This document shows positions 7,534 to 16,211 of a stretch of 32,784 bases of DNA, piece after piece. Made by a program: the position numbers and the translations under genes. Below the pieces are notes generated by a model. The model had not been told where the DNA came from. It did no database searches and saw only the letters and a list, made by a program, of their open reading frames with translations. Source of the stretch: Levilactobacillus lindianensis (GTDB lineage Bacteria; Bacillota; Bacilli; Lactobacillales; Lactobacillaceae); NCBI RefSeq assembly GCF_003946095.1, contig NZ_RHOD01000023.1, positions 1-32,784 on the forward strand. Direction: 5' to 3'. Within the stretch, counting starts at the first letter, position 1. Each line of letters opens with the position of its first letter.

Positions 7534-8664
7534 ATGAAATTTGTCATTGCCCCCGATTCTTTTAAAGGTAGTTTGACCGCGAAGCAAGCGGCAGACGCCA
7601 TTTATGCCGGTTTGAAACGGGTCTTCCCGGACGCCGACTATGAACTGGTTCCGATGGCCGACGGTGGGGAAGGCACGGTGCAATCTTTGGTCGATGCAAC
7701 CCACGGGACGTTGAAGACCGCATCTGTCTTGAACCCGTTGGAAGAAACTGTTGAGGCCCAATACGGCTTACTGGGTGATGGTCGGACGGCCGTGATCGAA
7801 ATGGCCGCGGCTAGTGGGATTCAATTCGTCAATGAACAGACGAAGGATCCCTTGGTTACGACGACCTATGGGACTGGCCAATTGATGCTGGACGCCATGC
7901 ATCACGGTGCCCGAGAGATCATCATTGGGATCGGTGGTTCAGCCACGACCGATGGTGGCCAAGGGATGGCGGAAGCTCTTGGAGCGAAGTTTCTCGATAA
8001 AGACGGTCAACCTATCAAACGTGGGGGTGGCGGTTTAGCCGACCTCGCTAAGATCGACGTCTCTGGTGTCGATCCACTGGTTGCCGAGACGAAAGTCCGG
8101 ATTGCTTCGGACGTGACGAATCCGCTAGTTGGACCTAAGGGTTCCGCTGCCGTCTTTGGTCCACAGAAGGGGGCCACGGCTGAAACGATTCCCGTGTTGG
8201 ATCGGAACCTGGGTCACTACGCGGCGATTATTAAGCGCGACCTGGGCAAAGATCTGGCAGATTATCCGGGTGCCGGTGCTGCCGGTGGCCTGGGTGCTGG
8301 CTTGCTGGCTTTTACCCAATCCGTGATGGAAAAAGGTGTCGAGATTGTGGTTAAGGAAACTCATCTGAAGGAACGGGCCGCCAATGCGGACTACGTCTTC
8401 ACGGGTGAGGGGGCCATTGACTTTCAGACGCAGTACGGCAAGACCCCAATGGGGACGGCACTGGCTGCTAAGGAAGCCAGCCCGCACGCCAAGGTAATCG
8501 GCTTAGCCGGCAACGTCGGCGACGGGATCGACCAACTTTATGATCTGGGCATTGACGCGATCTTCCCAATCCTGCCAGGGGTTGTCGACCTGCCAACGGC
8601 CATCAAGACCGGTGAGGCAAACCTGACCCGGACCGCAGAGAATATCGCCAGGGTATTAAAGTAA
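7534..8664 (+). CDS. Glycerate kinase, GlxK/GarK type
   Basis: Phosphorylates glycerate with ATP, feeding it into lower glycolysis as a phosphoglycerate; family members make either the 2- or the 3-phosphate. At 376 residues it is full length. Clear signatures are the N terminus FVIAPDSFKGSLTA, MADGGEGT (41-48), the Gly-rich GIGGSATTDGGQGM (132-145) and FTGEGAIDFQTQYGKTPMG in the second lobe. The start is preceded by AAAGGATGA. It is co-transcribed with the upstream GntP permease. It has no obvious own terminator, but a long hairpin repeat lies 4 bases downstream of the stop. Confidence 0.92.
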   Translation: MKFVIAPDSFKGSLTAKQAADAIYAGLKRVFPDADYELVPMADGGEGTVQSLVDATHGTLKTASVLNPLEETVEAQYGLLGDGRTAVIEMAAASGIQFVNEQTKDPLVTTTYGTGQLMLDAMHHGAREIIIGIGGSATTDGGQGMAEALGAKFLDKDGQPIKRGGGGLADLAKIDVSGVDPLVAETKVRIASDVTNPLVGPKGSAAVFGPQKGATAETIPVLDRNLGHYAAIIKRDLGKDLADYPGAGAAGGLGAGLLAFTQSVMEKGVEIVVKETHLKERAANADYVFTGEGAIDFQTQYGKTPMGTALAAKEASPHAKVIGLAGNVGDGIDQLYDLGIDAIFPILPGVVDLPTAIKTGEANLTRTAENIARVLK

Positions 8665-8668
8665 AGAG

Positions 8669-8777
8669 TGGGCCAGCAGGTGGTAGTCGGCGAGCATTAA
8701 CGTCGCTAAGCTGATAATCCTGGTTTTGGATTATTGGCTTAGCGGGGTTAAGCGGAACCGACTGCCTGCTGGCGCAC
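8669..8777. repeat. Long imperfect hairpin element, copy 2
   Basis: The left arm starts GTGGGCCAGCAGG and ends GCTAAGCTGATAATCC; the right arm is the imperfect complement and ends GCCTGCTGGCGCAC. The inner arms GATAATCC and GGATTATT are separated by a 7-base loop. It shares ends and the TTAACCCCG-TAAGC core with the element at 3772-3882. It sits between the convergent glycerate kinase and pepC genes and has no coding frame. Confidence 0.75.
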
Positions 8778-8812
8778 GTTTCGACCACATAAATTCAAAA
8801 AATTTCCAAAAC

Positions 8813-8848
8813 AAAACCGCCTCCCAAAATCATGGGAAGGCGGTTTTT
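8813..8848. terminator. Bidirectional terminator, mainly for pepC
   Basis: AAAACCGCCTCCC pairs with GGGAAGGCGGTTTT with one bulge. T runs flank it on both strands, so it can stop pepC (minus) and readthrough from the glycerate operon (plus). Confidence 0.85.
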
Positions 8849-8871
8849 AATTACAGTTAAAGTTCTAAACC

Positions 8872-10206
8872 TTAAGCTAAAGCACCCATTGGATCCCAAG
8901 GAGCCAAGACCGTTGGTTCTTCAGTTTCCTGAGTCTTCTTTAAGTCGTCAGGCAGGAATTGCTTGTTCACAACGACTTGGTAGCAATACTCGTCCATCCA
9001 AGCGTCGCTCATGACGAAGTAACCCTTTGTGCCGACCTTTTCACCCCAAGAGTTTTCAACTTTCCACTTGGTAGGTTGGCCATCGACTAAGTCGACACCA
9101 GTCAGAACCATGGCGTGAGTCATCATGCTTTCCCCGTAGTCCAGGCGTTCTGCCTTGGTCGTGGAGAAGTCAATGTTGAAGAGGGCATCCTTGTCGTAGT
9201 ACTTGGTGTCCATGATCCCCTTTTGCCGTTCTGAAGATTGACCAACGTCACAACCGAACCAGACGGATTGACCCGCTTGGAGTTGCTTGATGGCCAAGGC
9301 CTTGAAGTCCTTCATCGTGACGTTCAAGTGCTTGACTTGACGGCCGTTGACCACGTTACCCAGCATTTCAACCGTGTAGGTGTGGTTGTATGGCTTGTCA
9401 GCAGTAGGGGCGTTGATGATGGAGACGTAATCGGACAGATCCCAGTCGACATACTTGTCGAAGAAGGACTTAGGGGTTAAGCCCTTGTCGATGTGGTAGT
9501 TCTTGTCATTGTCGCGGTATTCGAAATCAAATTTGCTAACGGGTTCGCCGAGTGAGAAGCTCAGTAAGCGGTAAACTTCGCCGAGCATCTTGTCTTTAGC
9601 GGCGGCAATGTCAGCATCGCTGGTCTTGTCGGCAACTAATTTCCGTAATGTCACGGCATCCTTGCGCAACTTCAAGTTCAACGTGCTGTTAAGTTCGCTA
9701 GACTTGGAACTGTTGTAGGTTTCAGGCATAACGGACTTAGGCACGATCCCGTATTTTTCAATGATGGCACACAGCATGTCCCATTGACCACCGTCTTGTT
9801 GTGGGGTAGCCATTAAGAAGGCCACCTTACGGCTAGATGTTGGTTGGTCGGCAGTGGCCAAGACGTTTTCGTAGAAGTAGTTGGCTTTTTCGAATTTGTC
9901 CCAGAAGTTAGTGTAGTTTTGGGATAACTCAAAGTCACTCAAGTTAAACAGGTCGGCTAAATGATGACGCATGGTGTTCAATGCGGCAAACATCCAGCAA
10001 CGGCCACTTTGTTTTTGGTTGGCAACTTTCCCGGTATCCAAATCAATGGAGAAGACGGGAGTCATGTCGGTTTCAGAAGCGTAATCGGCAGAGGTTGCTA
10101 AGATTCCTTGATGGCTGACGGCGCGTTCTAAAACCTTCGCGGTGGGGTCAGTAGCTAAAGCTTGTTGATAACGGGCGGTTTGATCCGCCGTAATTTCTTT
10201 ACTCAA
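8872..10206 (-). CDS. pepC: Aminopeptidase C, bleomycin hydrolase family (C1B)
   Basis: Cytoplasmic cysteine aminopeptidase that trims peptides during nitrogen nutrition, a well-known lactic acid bacterial enzyme. The protein is 444 residues, the normal length. The papain-like active site is visible: Gln64 and Cys70 in QKQSGRCWMFAALN, His364 in MMTHAMVLTG and Asn385 in WKVENSWGEK. The start is a TTG at 10206 giving MSKEITADQ, as in other PepC proteins, with AGGAG about 10 nt upstream; a longer frame from 10254 adds a basic, unlikely extension. It is monocistronic. TACAAT on the minus strand (10240-10235) could be the -10 box. Confidence 0.95.
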   Translation of the reverse strand: MSKEITADQTARYQQALATDPTAKVLERAVSHQGILATSADYASETDMTPVFSIDLDTGKVANQKQSGRCWMFAALNTMRHHLADLFNLSDFELSQNYTNFWDKFEKANYFYENVLATADQPTSSRKVAFLMATPQQDGGQWDMLCAIIEKYGIVPKSVMPETYNSSKSSELNSTLNLKLRKDAVTLRKLVADKTSDADIAAAKDKMLGEVYRLLSFSLGEPVSKFDFEYRDNDKNYHIDKGLTPKSFFDKYVDWDLSDYVSIINAPTADKPYNHTYTVEMLGNVVNGRQVKHLNVTMKDFKALAIKQLQAGQSVWFGCDVGQSSERQKGIMDTKYYDKDALFNIDFSTTKAERLDYGESMMTHAMVLTGVDLVDGQPTKWKVENSWGEKVGTKGYFVMSDAWMDEYCYQVVVNKQFLPDDLKKTQETEEPTVLAPWDPMGALA

Positions 10207-10282
10207 TGACGTCACTCTCCTAACTATTCTCTCATTGTACCCCAATCTTCTCATTTTTTGTATAGGTGAGTTGAAAATTCAA

Positions 10283-10311
10283 TTGACAAGGCACTTGGAA
10301 CCGTTCATATT
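10283..10311 (+). promoter_or_regulatory. Promoter for a small membrane peptide gene
   Basis: A consensus TTGACA (10283-10288), a 17-bp spacer and CATATT (10306-10311). Transcription would start near 10318, just before the small gene at 10343. Confidence 0.5.
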
Positions 10312-10342
10312 GAAGGCGTTATGCACAAATAATGTTGGAATT

Positions 10343-10471
10343 ATGAGAGGCGGGGCGCCAATGTTCAGTGGGTCAGGTACCGGCATCACACTCATTCGAT
10401 TTGCCGTCGTTTTCTTTTTGGGAGCGGCCGTGGGGGAATTTGTTTTTGGGCGAAGTCATCAACATCTTTAA
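10343..10471 (+). CDS. Putative small single-span membrane protein
   Basis: A 42-codon frame, or 36 codons if the internal ATG at 10361 is used. The core GITLIRFAVVFFLGAAVGEF is a convincing membrane segment, followed by a short basic tail ending RSHQHL. A consensus promoter (10283-10311) lies just upstream and a strong terminator (10493-10531) just downstream. AGAGGCGGGG precedes the second ATG, a weak ribosome binding site. I do not recognise a family. It lies between two minus-strand genes and does not overlap them, so it is not a shadow frame. Confidence 0.45.
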   Translation: MRGGAPMFSGSGTGITLIRFAVVFFLGAAVGEFVFGRSHQHL

Positions 10472-10492
10472 AAAATGAATGGATTCAGATCA

Positions 10493-10531
10493 AAAGGGCC
10501 CCACAATACAGTTGGTATTGTGGGGCCCTTT
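10493..10531. terminator. Very strong perfect-stem terminator
   Basis: A perfect 17-bp stem, AAAGGGCCCCACAATAC and its complement, with a 5-base loop AGTTG. It lies between the small plus-strand frame and the convergent aldo/keto reductase gene and probably acts in both directions. Confidence 0.85.
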
Positions 10532-10566
10532 CTAAAATTTAGAGATTGACGCCCAATGCCATTAGG

Positions 10567-11373
10567 CTAGTCGTAGTTGAGGTGCTTGTCTTGGTCCAAA
10601 GCGTTAATTTCAGCAATTTCAGCGGCAGTTAAATTAAAGCCGGAAATTTCGAAGTTTTCGCGAACCCGGGCTGGTTTAGAGGACTTAGGGAAGACCACGA
10701 AGCCGGTATCAATTTGCCACCGTAAAACGATTTGAGCGGGTGACTTACCGTACTTGTCAGCCAACTTAGCAATCACGGGGTCCTCAAGAATCAAGTGGCC
10801 GTGGCCGATTGGGGAGTACCCTTCGTTGACCAGACCGTTGTCCGTGTCGAACTTGCCTAATTCGGCTTGAACCTTGTAAGGGTGGCGTTCGATTTGGTTG
10901 ACCATTGGCTTCACCTTAGCCATGGCAAAGACTTGGTTGAGTTGGTCTTCGGAGAAGTTGGAAACCCCGATAGCCCGAACCTTCTTTTGTTGGTAGAGGG
11001 TTTCTAAGGCGCGCCAAGTGTCCAAGGTCAGGTCGAAGTTTTCTTCATTTGGCCAGTGAATCAGGTAGAGATCCAGGTAGTCTAACTGTAAGTCGGATAA
11101 CGTTTGGTCAAAGGCGGCCAAAGTCTTGTCGTACCCTTGGTCAGCATTCCAGACTTTGGATGTGATGAACAGATCGGAGCGGTCAATGCCGGAAGCCTTG
11201 ATGGCTGCCCCCACGGCAGGTTCGTTGCCGTAAATGTGGGCACAGTCGAGATGCCGGTAGCCAGCATCTAAGGCCGTCTTGATGGAGACTGGGACGTCCT
11301 TACTATCGATCAAGTAAGTCCCAAAACCTAACATTGGGATGGTAACGCCGTTACTTAGTTGTGTCGTTTCCAT
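10567..11373 (-). CDS. Aldo/keto reductase, AKR5-like
   Basis: NADPH-dependent reductase of aldehydes or ketones, cytoplasmic, with a TIM-barrel fold. The 268-residue length is normal for prokaryotic AKR5-type enzymes. The catalytic tetrad is visible: Asp43 and Tyr48 in HLDCAHIYGNE, Lys73 in FITSKVWN and His106 in LYLIHWPNE. The GFGTYLI start and the late PKSSKPARVRENFEI cofactor-binding segment are also present. ATG 11373 has GAGGT 6 nt upstream. It is a single gene between terminators. The 2,5-diketogluconate reductase label often given to such proteins is not supported by sequence alone. Confidence 0.92.
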   Translation of the reverse strand: METTQLSNGVTIPMLGFGTYLIDSKDVPVSIKTALDAGYRHLDCAHIYGNEPAVGAAIKASGIDRSDLFITSKVWNADQGYDKTLAAFDQTLSDLQLDYLDLYLIHWPNEENFDLTLDTWRALETLYQQKKVRAIGVSNFSEDQLNQVFAMAKVKPMVNQIERHPYKVQAELGKFDTDNGLVNEGYSPIGHGHLILEDPVIAKLADKYGKSPAQIVLRWQIDTGFVVFPKSSKPARVRENFEISGFNLTAAEIAEINALDQDKHLNYD

Positions 11374-11568
11374 GTGATTACCTCGCTATATAATTATTTT
11401 TAAAATCACCGTACGTTTATCTATGATACACTGCCGGGCGAATAGTTTCAGGGATTGTCCCTTGGCGACTGCGCAACAACTAACGATGAATGGTGATGTA
11501 TCACAAGCCGATGGTCCAGAATTCTTTTAGTCATCGCTGTTTAGTATCACAGAGCGGTTCTGACAAAA

Positions 11569-11609
11569 ATCACCCACGCAATTCCGTTAGGAGAATTGGT
11601 GGGTGATCG
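11569..11609 (-). terminator. Terminator of the rpiA operon
   Basis: Arms ATCACCCAC-AATTC and GAATT-TGGGTGAT form an interrupted stem; on the minus strand it is followed by TTTTTG. Confidence 0.75.
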
Positions 11610-11631
11610 TTAGATCATAGTCAAATGAGAT

Positions 11632-12318
11632 TTAGTCGCGGGCATTCAACACTTCTGGGCCATCTTGACGGCCGACGATAACCGTGTTGACCGTGTCCAA
11701 GAACAGCCCGTGTTCCACGATACCAACGATACCATTTAAGGTATTGGCCAATTCGTGTGGGTGATCGATACGGCCCAGGTGCAGGTCGATGATGTAGTTC
11801 TTGGAGTCCGTCAAGACGTGGCTACCGTCTTCGTTCATCCGGAAGGCCGGGTGTAAGTCCATCTTGTCTAACTTTTCCAGAACGTGGCTGGAACCGAATG
11901 GGATGACTTCCAGAGGTAGTGGGAACTTACCTAAGTGGTGAACCATCTTGCTTTCATCAACGATCCACATATTCTTCGTGGAGTTGATGGCAACGATCTT
12001 TTCCCAGAGGTGAGCGGCACCGCCGCCCTTGATACCTTGGAAGTTGTCGTCGATTTCGTCGGCACCGTCGATGGTTAAATCAAGGTGGTCAACTTCGTCC
12101 AACTGCTTGATGGTAATCCCCAGAGATTCGGCTTGCTTAGCGGAACGGTCAGAAGTGGCAACCCCAACGATGCTGAGGCCTTCTTCCTTGACGCGCTTAC
12201 CTAAGGCGTCAATCATGTAGCGAACGGTCGAACCGGTTCCGATTCCGAGAATCATGCCATCTTTAACGTACTTGACAGCTTCTTGGCCCACGAGGGCTTT
12301 TAATGCGTTTTGATCCAT
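11632..12318 (-). CDS. rpiA: Ribose-5-phosphate isomerase A
   Basis: Interconverts ribose 5-phosphate and ribulose 5-phosphate in the pentose phosphate pathway. The 228-residue protein has the phosphate-binding [13 protein letters not shown] (25-37), ATSDRSA (54-60), the catalytic DGADEID with Asp84 and Asp87, and [14 protein letters not shown] with Lys98 and Glu106, matching the residue pattern of E. coli RpiA. ATG 12318 has GAGGAG 9 nt upstream. The stop of the GNAT-like gene lies only 6 nt before it, so the two are co-transcribed from a promoter at 12700-12728. Confidence 0.95.
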   Translation of the reverse strand: MDQNALKALVGQEAVKYVKDGMILGIGTGSTVRYMIDALGKRVKEEGLSIVGVATSDRSAKQAESLGITIKQLDEVDHLDLTIDGADEIDDNFQGIKGGGAAHLWEKIVAINSTKNMWIVDESKMVHHLGKFPLPLEVIPFGSSHVLEKLDKMDLHPAFRMNEDGSHVLTDSKNYIIDLHLGRIDHPHELANTLNGIVGIVEHGLFLDTVNTVIVGRQDGPEVLNARD

Positions 12319-12324
12319 GCTGAA

Positions 12325-12666
12325 TTACTCCTCTTCTGTGTGACGTAAATTTAAGGCAACTGGTTGGACGGCGGTCGGCCCCGTTACTGGGAGCTGATGA
12401 GCCGCCAGTAAGTCGGGAACGGGATGTTGCGAGAAGTAGCGCTTGGCGTACGGATCCAGGACCTTGACAGTGACATCGTTGTCCCGCGCCAATTCAACGA
12501 AGCGGTCAATCAACTGCTGCGCAACGGTTGAAACGTCTTGAGAGGGGTGAACAAAGAGTTGTTCGAGAACCCAAGATGTGGGGCTTAATTGAAGGTAGTG
12601 TAGGCTCGCAATTAACTGTCCGGCAGACGTGATCGTTAGCCGTCCAGGATGTTCCGTAATGGTCAT
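12325..12666 (-). CDS. GNAT-like N-acetyltransferase, COG2388 type (tentative)
   Basis: A small 113-residue protein. The first 90 residues look like the short YjdJ/COG2388 acetyltransferase-like fold: a strand pair around LTITSAGQLIASLHYLQL, then WVLEQLFVHPSQDVSTVAQQLIDRFVELARDNDVTVKV and a conserved Tyr in DPYAKRYFSQHP. The acetyl-CoA loop normally containing RGxG is degenerate here (SQDVST). The C-terminal 25 residues are an unrelated tail. ATG 12666 follows GAAAGGAG. It is the first gene of a two-gene unit with rpiA. Activity and substrate are unknown. Confidence 0.6.
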   Translation of the reverse strand: MTITEHPGRLTITSAGQLIASLHYLQLSPTSWVLEQLFVHPSQDVSTVAQQLIDRFVELARDNDVTVKVLDPYAKRYFSQHPVPDLLAAHQLPVTGPTAVQPVALNLRHTEEE

Positions 12667-12699
12667 GCGTGACTCCTTTCCAAACCAGGCTTCCCCTCG

Positions 12700-12728
12700 A
12701 TTTTGGTCTATCCACGCCGGCTTGTCAA
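12700..12728 (-). promoter_or_regulatory. Promoter of the GNAT-rpiA unit
   Basis: On the minus strand: TTGACA (12728-12723), 17-bp spacer, CAAAAT (12705-12700). It lies 34 bases before the GNAT start codon. Confidence 0.65.
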
Positions 12729-12831
12729 CTAATTTTGGCCCACGAGACGATTTTACTGGTAATCAGGGAGAAAGGTGTTTACTCTGGTAACAGAGTGTCA
12801 AATACAGACTATAAGAAGAGGAAGTGCCAGT

Positions 12832-13371
12832 ATGCAACGGGGATTTGAAGTTGTCAGTAAGTACGCCAACCAGGGAGTAAAGTTACCCTACCGGACGACC
12901 CAACAGGCCGCCGGTTATGATTTCGAATGTGCCGAAGACTTTACGCTACCGTCAATTTGGCGACATGATCTTTTACATGCCTTCAAACGGCTGCGTCACC
13001 GAGAGACGTTGACCACAACCGAACTCATGGCGGGTCAGAGTGACTTAAAGCCTTGGCTGGTGCCAACGGGGATCAAGGCGTACATGCAGCCGGGCGAGGT
13101 GCTCATCTTGGCCAACCGGTCGAGCAATCCACTCAAACACAACCTGATTCTGCCAAATGGGGTCGGAGTGATCGATGCCGACTACTACAATAACGAAAAA
13201 AACGAAGGGGAAATCTTTGTTCAACTGGTGAATACTGGCTTAAGTGACGTCGTGATCAAGAAGGGCCAACGAATCGCTCAGGGGATTTTTATGCCGTATT
13301 TGTTAGCGGATGATGAACAAGCGCCACAGCAACAACGAACCGGTGGATTTGGGTCTTCTGATCGTAACTAA
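12832..13371 (+). CDS. dut: dUTP diphosphatase (trimeric dUTPase family) with insertion
   Basis: Hydrolyses dUTP to dUMP and pyrophosphate, keeping uracil out of DNA. Trimeric dUTPase motifs are present: motif 1 AAGYDF (26-31), motif 2 RSSNP (96-100), motif 3 NGVGVIDADYY (109-119), motif 4 KKGQRIAQGIF (143-153) and the Gly-rich motif 5 RTGGFGSSD (169-177). At 179 residues it is about 30 longer than a typical dUTPase; the extra length lies at about 41-74 between motifs 1 and 2. In motif 2 a His replaces the usual Gly. ATG 12832 has AAGAGGAAG at 8 nt, better than the upstream TTG at 12775. It is transcribed divergently from the GNAT gene. Confidence 0.88.
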   Translation: MQRGFEVVSKYANQGVKLPYRTTQQAAGYDFECAEDFTLPSIWRHDLLHAFKRLRHRETLTTTELMAGQSDLKPWLVPTGIKAYMQPGEVLILANRSSNPLKHNLILPNGVGVIDADYYNNEKNEGEIFVQLVNTGLSDVVIKKGQRIAQGIFMPYLLADDEQAPQQQRTGGFGSSDRN

Positions 13372-13420
13372 TTCTTTAGAAAATGGCCTAACGGACTAGT
13401 GGGGGATTGCCCGGTAAATA

Positions 13421-13429
13421 TGCTAGAAT
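13421..13429 (+). promoter_or_regulatory. Extended -10 promoter for radA
   Basis: TGCTAGAAT matches an extended -10 box 36 bases upstream of the radA start. No good -35 is seen. Confidence 0.45.
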
Positions 13430-13465
13430 AAAGATACGAAAACTGAACGGAATTGGGGGATGAAC

Positions 13466-14842
13466 GTGGCCAAAACGAAAACTAAATTTGTGTGTCAAAA
13501 TTGTGATTACAGTTCACCGCGTTACCTGGGTCGTTGCCCGAACTGTGGGGAATGGAACACCATGGTTGAAGAAGTTGTGGCCCCGGCTAACAAGAAGCCC
13601 CAGTCGACCCGTGTGACGGTCAGTGGCGAGCGTTCTCATCCGCAATTGATGAATGAGATCAAACACACCACTGAGAGTCGAGTTAAAACGCAAATGGAGG
13701 AACTGAATCGCGTCTTAGGGGGCGGCATTGTGCCAGGCTCTCTAATTTTGATCGGTGGGGATCCTGGTATCGGGAAGTCCACTTTGTTACTCCAGGTGTC
13801 CGGTCAGCTGAGTGCAACCGGGGGCAAGGTTCTCTACGTTTCTGGAGAAGAAAGTGCCTCACAGATTAAGATGCGCGCGGATCGGTTGGTCGTCAACAGT
13901 GACAACCTCTACCTGTATCCAGAAACGGACATGGCCAGCATCCGAGCCAACATTGAAGAGATGCGACCAGATTATGTGGTCATTGACTCTGTTCAAACCA
14001 TGCAAGCCCCCGGGATTGAATCCGCGATCGGATCTGTTTCGCAGATTCGGGAGGTAACGGCTGAACTGATGCAGATCGCTAAAACTAACAACATCACAAT
14101 TTTTGTGGTGGGTCATGTGACCAAGGGTGGCGCGATTGCCGGGCCTAAGATTCTAGAACACATGGTGGATACCGTCCTATACTTTGAAGGTGACTTGCAC
14201 CACACCTACCGGATTCTGCGGGCGGTCAAGAACCGTTTTGGCTCGACTAACGAGCTGGGGATCTTTGAGATGCGTGAAGGGGGCCTCTATGAGGTTGCTA
14301 ATCCATCGGAAATCTTTCTCGAGGAACGGCTAGCCGATGCGACTGGCTCGGCCATTGTGGTCTCTATGGAAGGCACGCGGCCAATTCTGGTCGAAGTCCA
14401 AGCGTTGGTAACCCCATCCGTCTTTGGGAACGCTCAGCGGACCTCAAGCGGCTTGGATCGCAACCGAGTGGCCTTGTTGATGGCGGTCTTGGAGAAACGG
14501 GCCAACTTGATGCTTCAAAACCAGGACGCCTTCTTGAAGGCCGCTGGGGGCGTTAAGCTTGATGAACCCGCCATTGATTTGGCGATTGCTATGAGTATCG
14601 CTTCTAGTTATCGCGATAAGGCGACGGCACCGACGGACTGTTTCGTCGGCGAAGTCGGGTTGACCGGTGAGATTCGCCGAGTTAGCCGCATTGAACAGCG
14701 CGTTGCGGAAGCCAAGAAGCTGGGATTCAAACGCATATTCGTTCCCAAAAACAATTTACAAGGCTGGAAGCCCCCACATGATATCGATGTGGTCGGGGTG
14801 ACCACCTTACGCCAGGCGTTGAAGTTGGCGCTGGGCGTCTAA
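13466..14842 (+). CDS. radA: DNA repair protein RadA
   Basis: ATP-driven branch-migration protein that helps RecA in recombination and repair. The 458-residue protein starts with a C4 zinc finger (Cys10, Cys13, Cys24, Cys27), followed by a RecA-like ATPase with Walker [11 protein letters not shown] (97-106), the RadA-specific KNRFG motif at about 255 and a C-terminal Lon-like domain with [11 protein letters not shown] chose GTG 13466, giving [13 protein letters not shown] as in other RadA proteins, because GGGGGA has proper spacing to it and touches the in-frame ATG 13460. The yacL gene follows 30 nt after the stop, as in other Firmicutes. Confidence 0.95.
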   Translation: MAKTKTKFVCQNCDYSSPRYLGRCPNCGEWNTMVEEVVAPANKKPQSTRVTVSGERSHPQLMNEIKHTTESRVKTQMEELNRVLGGGIVPGSLILIGGDPGIGKSTLLLQVSGQLSATGGKVLYVSGEESASQIKMRADRLVVNSDNLYLYPETDMASIRANIEEMRPDYVVIDSVQTMQAPGIESAIGSVSQIREVTAELMQIAKTNNITIFVVGHVTKGGAIAGPKILEHMVDTVLYFEGDLHHTYRILRAVKNRFGSTNELGIFEMREGGLYEVANPSEIFLEERLADATGSAIVVSMEGTRPILVEVQALVTPSVFGNAQRTSSGLDRNRVALLMAVLEKRANLMLQNQDAFLKAAGGVKLDEPAIDLAIAMSIASSYRDKATAPTDCFVGEVGLTGEIRRVSRIEQRVAEAKKLGFKRIFVPKNNLQGWKPPHDIDVVGVTTLRQALKLALGV

Positions 14843-14872
14843 AAATTGGCAACTTTGAAAGGAGGTGAATTT

Positions 14873-16060
14873 ATGCGTAAGAAAACTGTTATTCTAGTAA
14901 TTTTTGCAGTTCTCGGTGGTGTTATGGGGGTGGCGTATCTGCCACGTCTCTGGCATCTTGTCGGCTTAACCAGTCCACTGGTAAATAATGCGTTAGCTAA
15001 TATCTTAATTGGTGCAATTATATTCCTTATTTTAGGCTTGCTATTTGCTGGACTGATTATGAACTTGATTCGCCGTCTTGAGTCCTATCTGAACAAGCAA
15101 GATCCGATGGTGTTAATCTTCGGCAGCTTGGGGGCCATCATTGGTTTGGCCTTGGCTCTGTTGATTTCTCAGTTCTTGTTCCGAGTCCCTTCATTCTTCA
15201 TTGGGACGTTGATTCCAGCGTTGCTCATGCTGCTCTTCGGCTATCTCGGTTTCCGAATCGGGATGCGTCTTAGTAAGATGCGCGGAGAAGAATGGCGGAA
15301 CCTGTTCACACCAAGGAGTAAGAAGGCGCCGGAAGAGGAACCTGAGAAAGTGTTGGATAAGCCAACGGAACCTAACTTTCATCACTACAAGATTCTGGAT
15401 ACTAACATCTTAATCGATGGTCGGATCTATGATTTGGCGAAGACGGGTTTCCTGGAAGGCACGTTATTGGTACCTAACTTCGTGCTCTATGAACTTCAAT
15501 ACATCGCGGATTCTAGCGATTCTATCAAACGTGTTCGAGGGCGGCGAGGATTAGACATTCTCAACAAACTCCAAAATGAACACATCATGCCAATCGAAAT
15601 GTATGAAGGGGACTATGAAGATATTCCCGAAGTCGATAGCAAGTTGATTCGTTTAGCTAAGGAAAACGGTGGGGTGATCGTCACTAACGATTACAACCTC
15701 AACAAGGTCATCCAGTTCCAAAATGTTCAAGTCTTGAATATTAATTCATTGGCGAACGCACTGAAGCCACGGGTCATTCCGGGTGAGAACCTGCACGTGA
15801 TGGTGGTTAAGAACGGAACCGAACGACAACAAGGGGTAGCTTATCTGGATGACGGCACGATGGTCGTCGTCGAAGATGGGCGTTACTTCATCAACAAGCA
15901 GTTGGATGTGGTGGTGACAAGTGCCATTCAAACCGATGCTGGGCGAATGATCTTCGCCAAACCGGCACACTCCAGCAAGAACATCGAAGAAGAAACCCAT
16001 ACCGAAAAGCCGAAGACTGGCGGTAAGGGAACTTCTAAGAAGACCAAGCGGTCCCGTTAG
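14873..16060 (+). CDS. yacL: YacL family PIN/TRAM domain membrane protein
   Basis: A 395-residue protein with four membrane segments in the first 130 residues, a PIN nuclease-like domain (about 172-290) and a C-terminal TRAM domain (about 300-365). PIN acidic residues are seen in LDTNILIDG (Asp176, Asp182), YELQ (Glu207), EVDSK (Asp255) and TNDYN (Asp273). The family is widespread in Firmicutes next to radA; an RNase activity is expected from the fold but its role is unclear. ATG 14873 has an excellent AAAGGAGGTG site. The last 25 residues are rich in Lys, Thr and Gly. In Bacillus, disA lies between radA and yacL; it is missing here. Confidence 0.92.
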   Translation: MRKKTVILVIFAVLGGVMGVAYLPRLWHLVGLTSPLVNNALANILIGAIIFLILGLLFAGLIMNLIRRLESYLNKQDPMVLIFGSLGAIIGLALALLISQFLFRVPSFFIGTLIPALLMLLFGYLGFRIGMRLSKMRGEEWRNLFTPRSKKAPEEEPEKVLDKPTEPNFHHYKILDTNILIDGRIYDLAKTGFLEGTLLVPNFVLYELQYIADSSDSIKRVRGRRGLDILNKLQNEHIMPIEMYEGDYEDIPEVDSKLIRLAKENGGVIVTNDYNLNKVIQFQNVQVLNINSLANALKPRVIPGENLHVMVVKNGTERQQGVAYLDDGTMVVVEDGRYFINKQLDVVVTSAIQTDAGRMIFAKPAHSSKNIEEETHTEKPKTGGKGTSKKTKRSR

Positions 16061-16080
16061 GTACAACGGCCGCAGCTTTT

Positions 16081-16113
16081 TAAGGGTGTTTACGAGGGCC
16101 ACCCCTTTATTTT
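16081..16113 (+). terminator. Terminator after yacL
   Basis: AAGGGTG and CACCCCTT pair around an 11-base loop and are followed by TATTTTT. Confidence 0.6.
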
Positions 16114-16211
16114 TCCGGGTGAGCATTGTACACTTAATACAATCTGTCATCAGCACTTGATGGCAATAAGTCTAAATTGACGTAAAAATTAAAGAAAGAG
16201 GCGCAAACGTT

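Noticed and set aside
10207-10254. N-terminal extension of PepC
   Set aside because: Would add a basic, non-conserved 16 residues and cross the ribosome binding site that serves the TTG at 10206.
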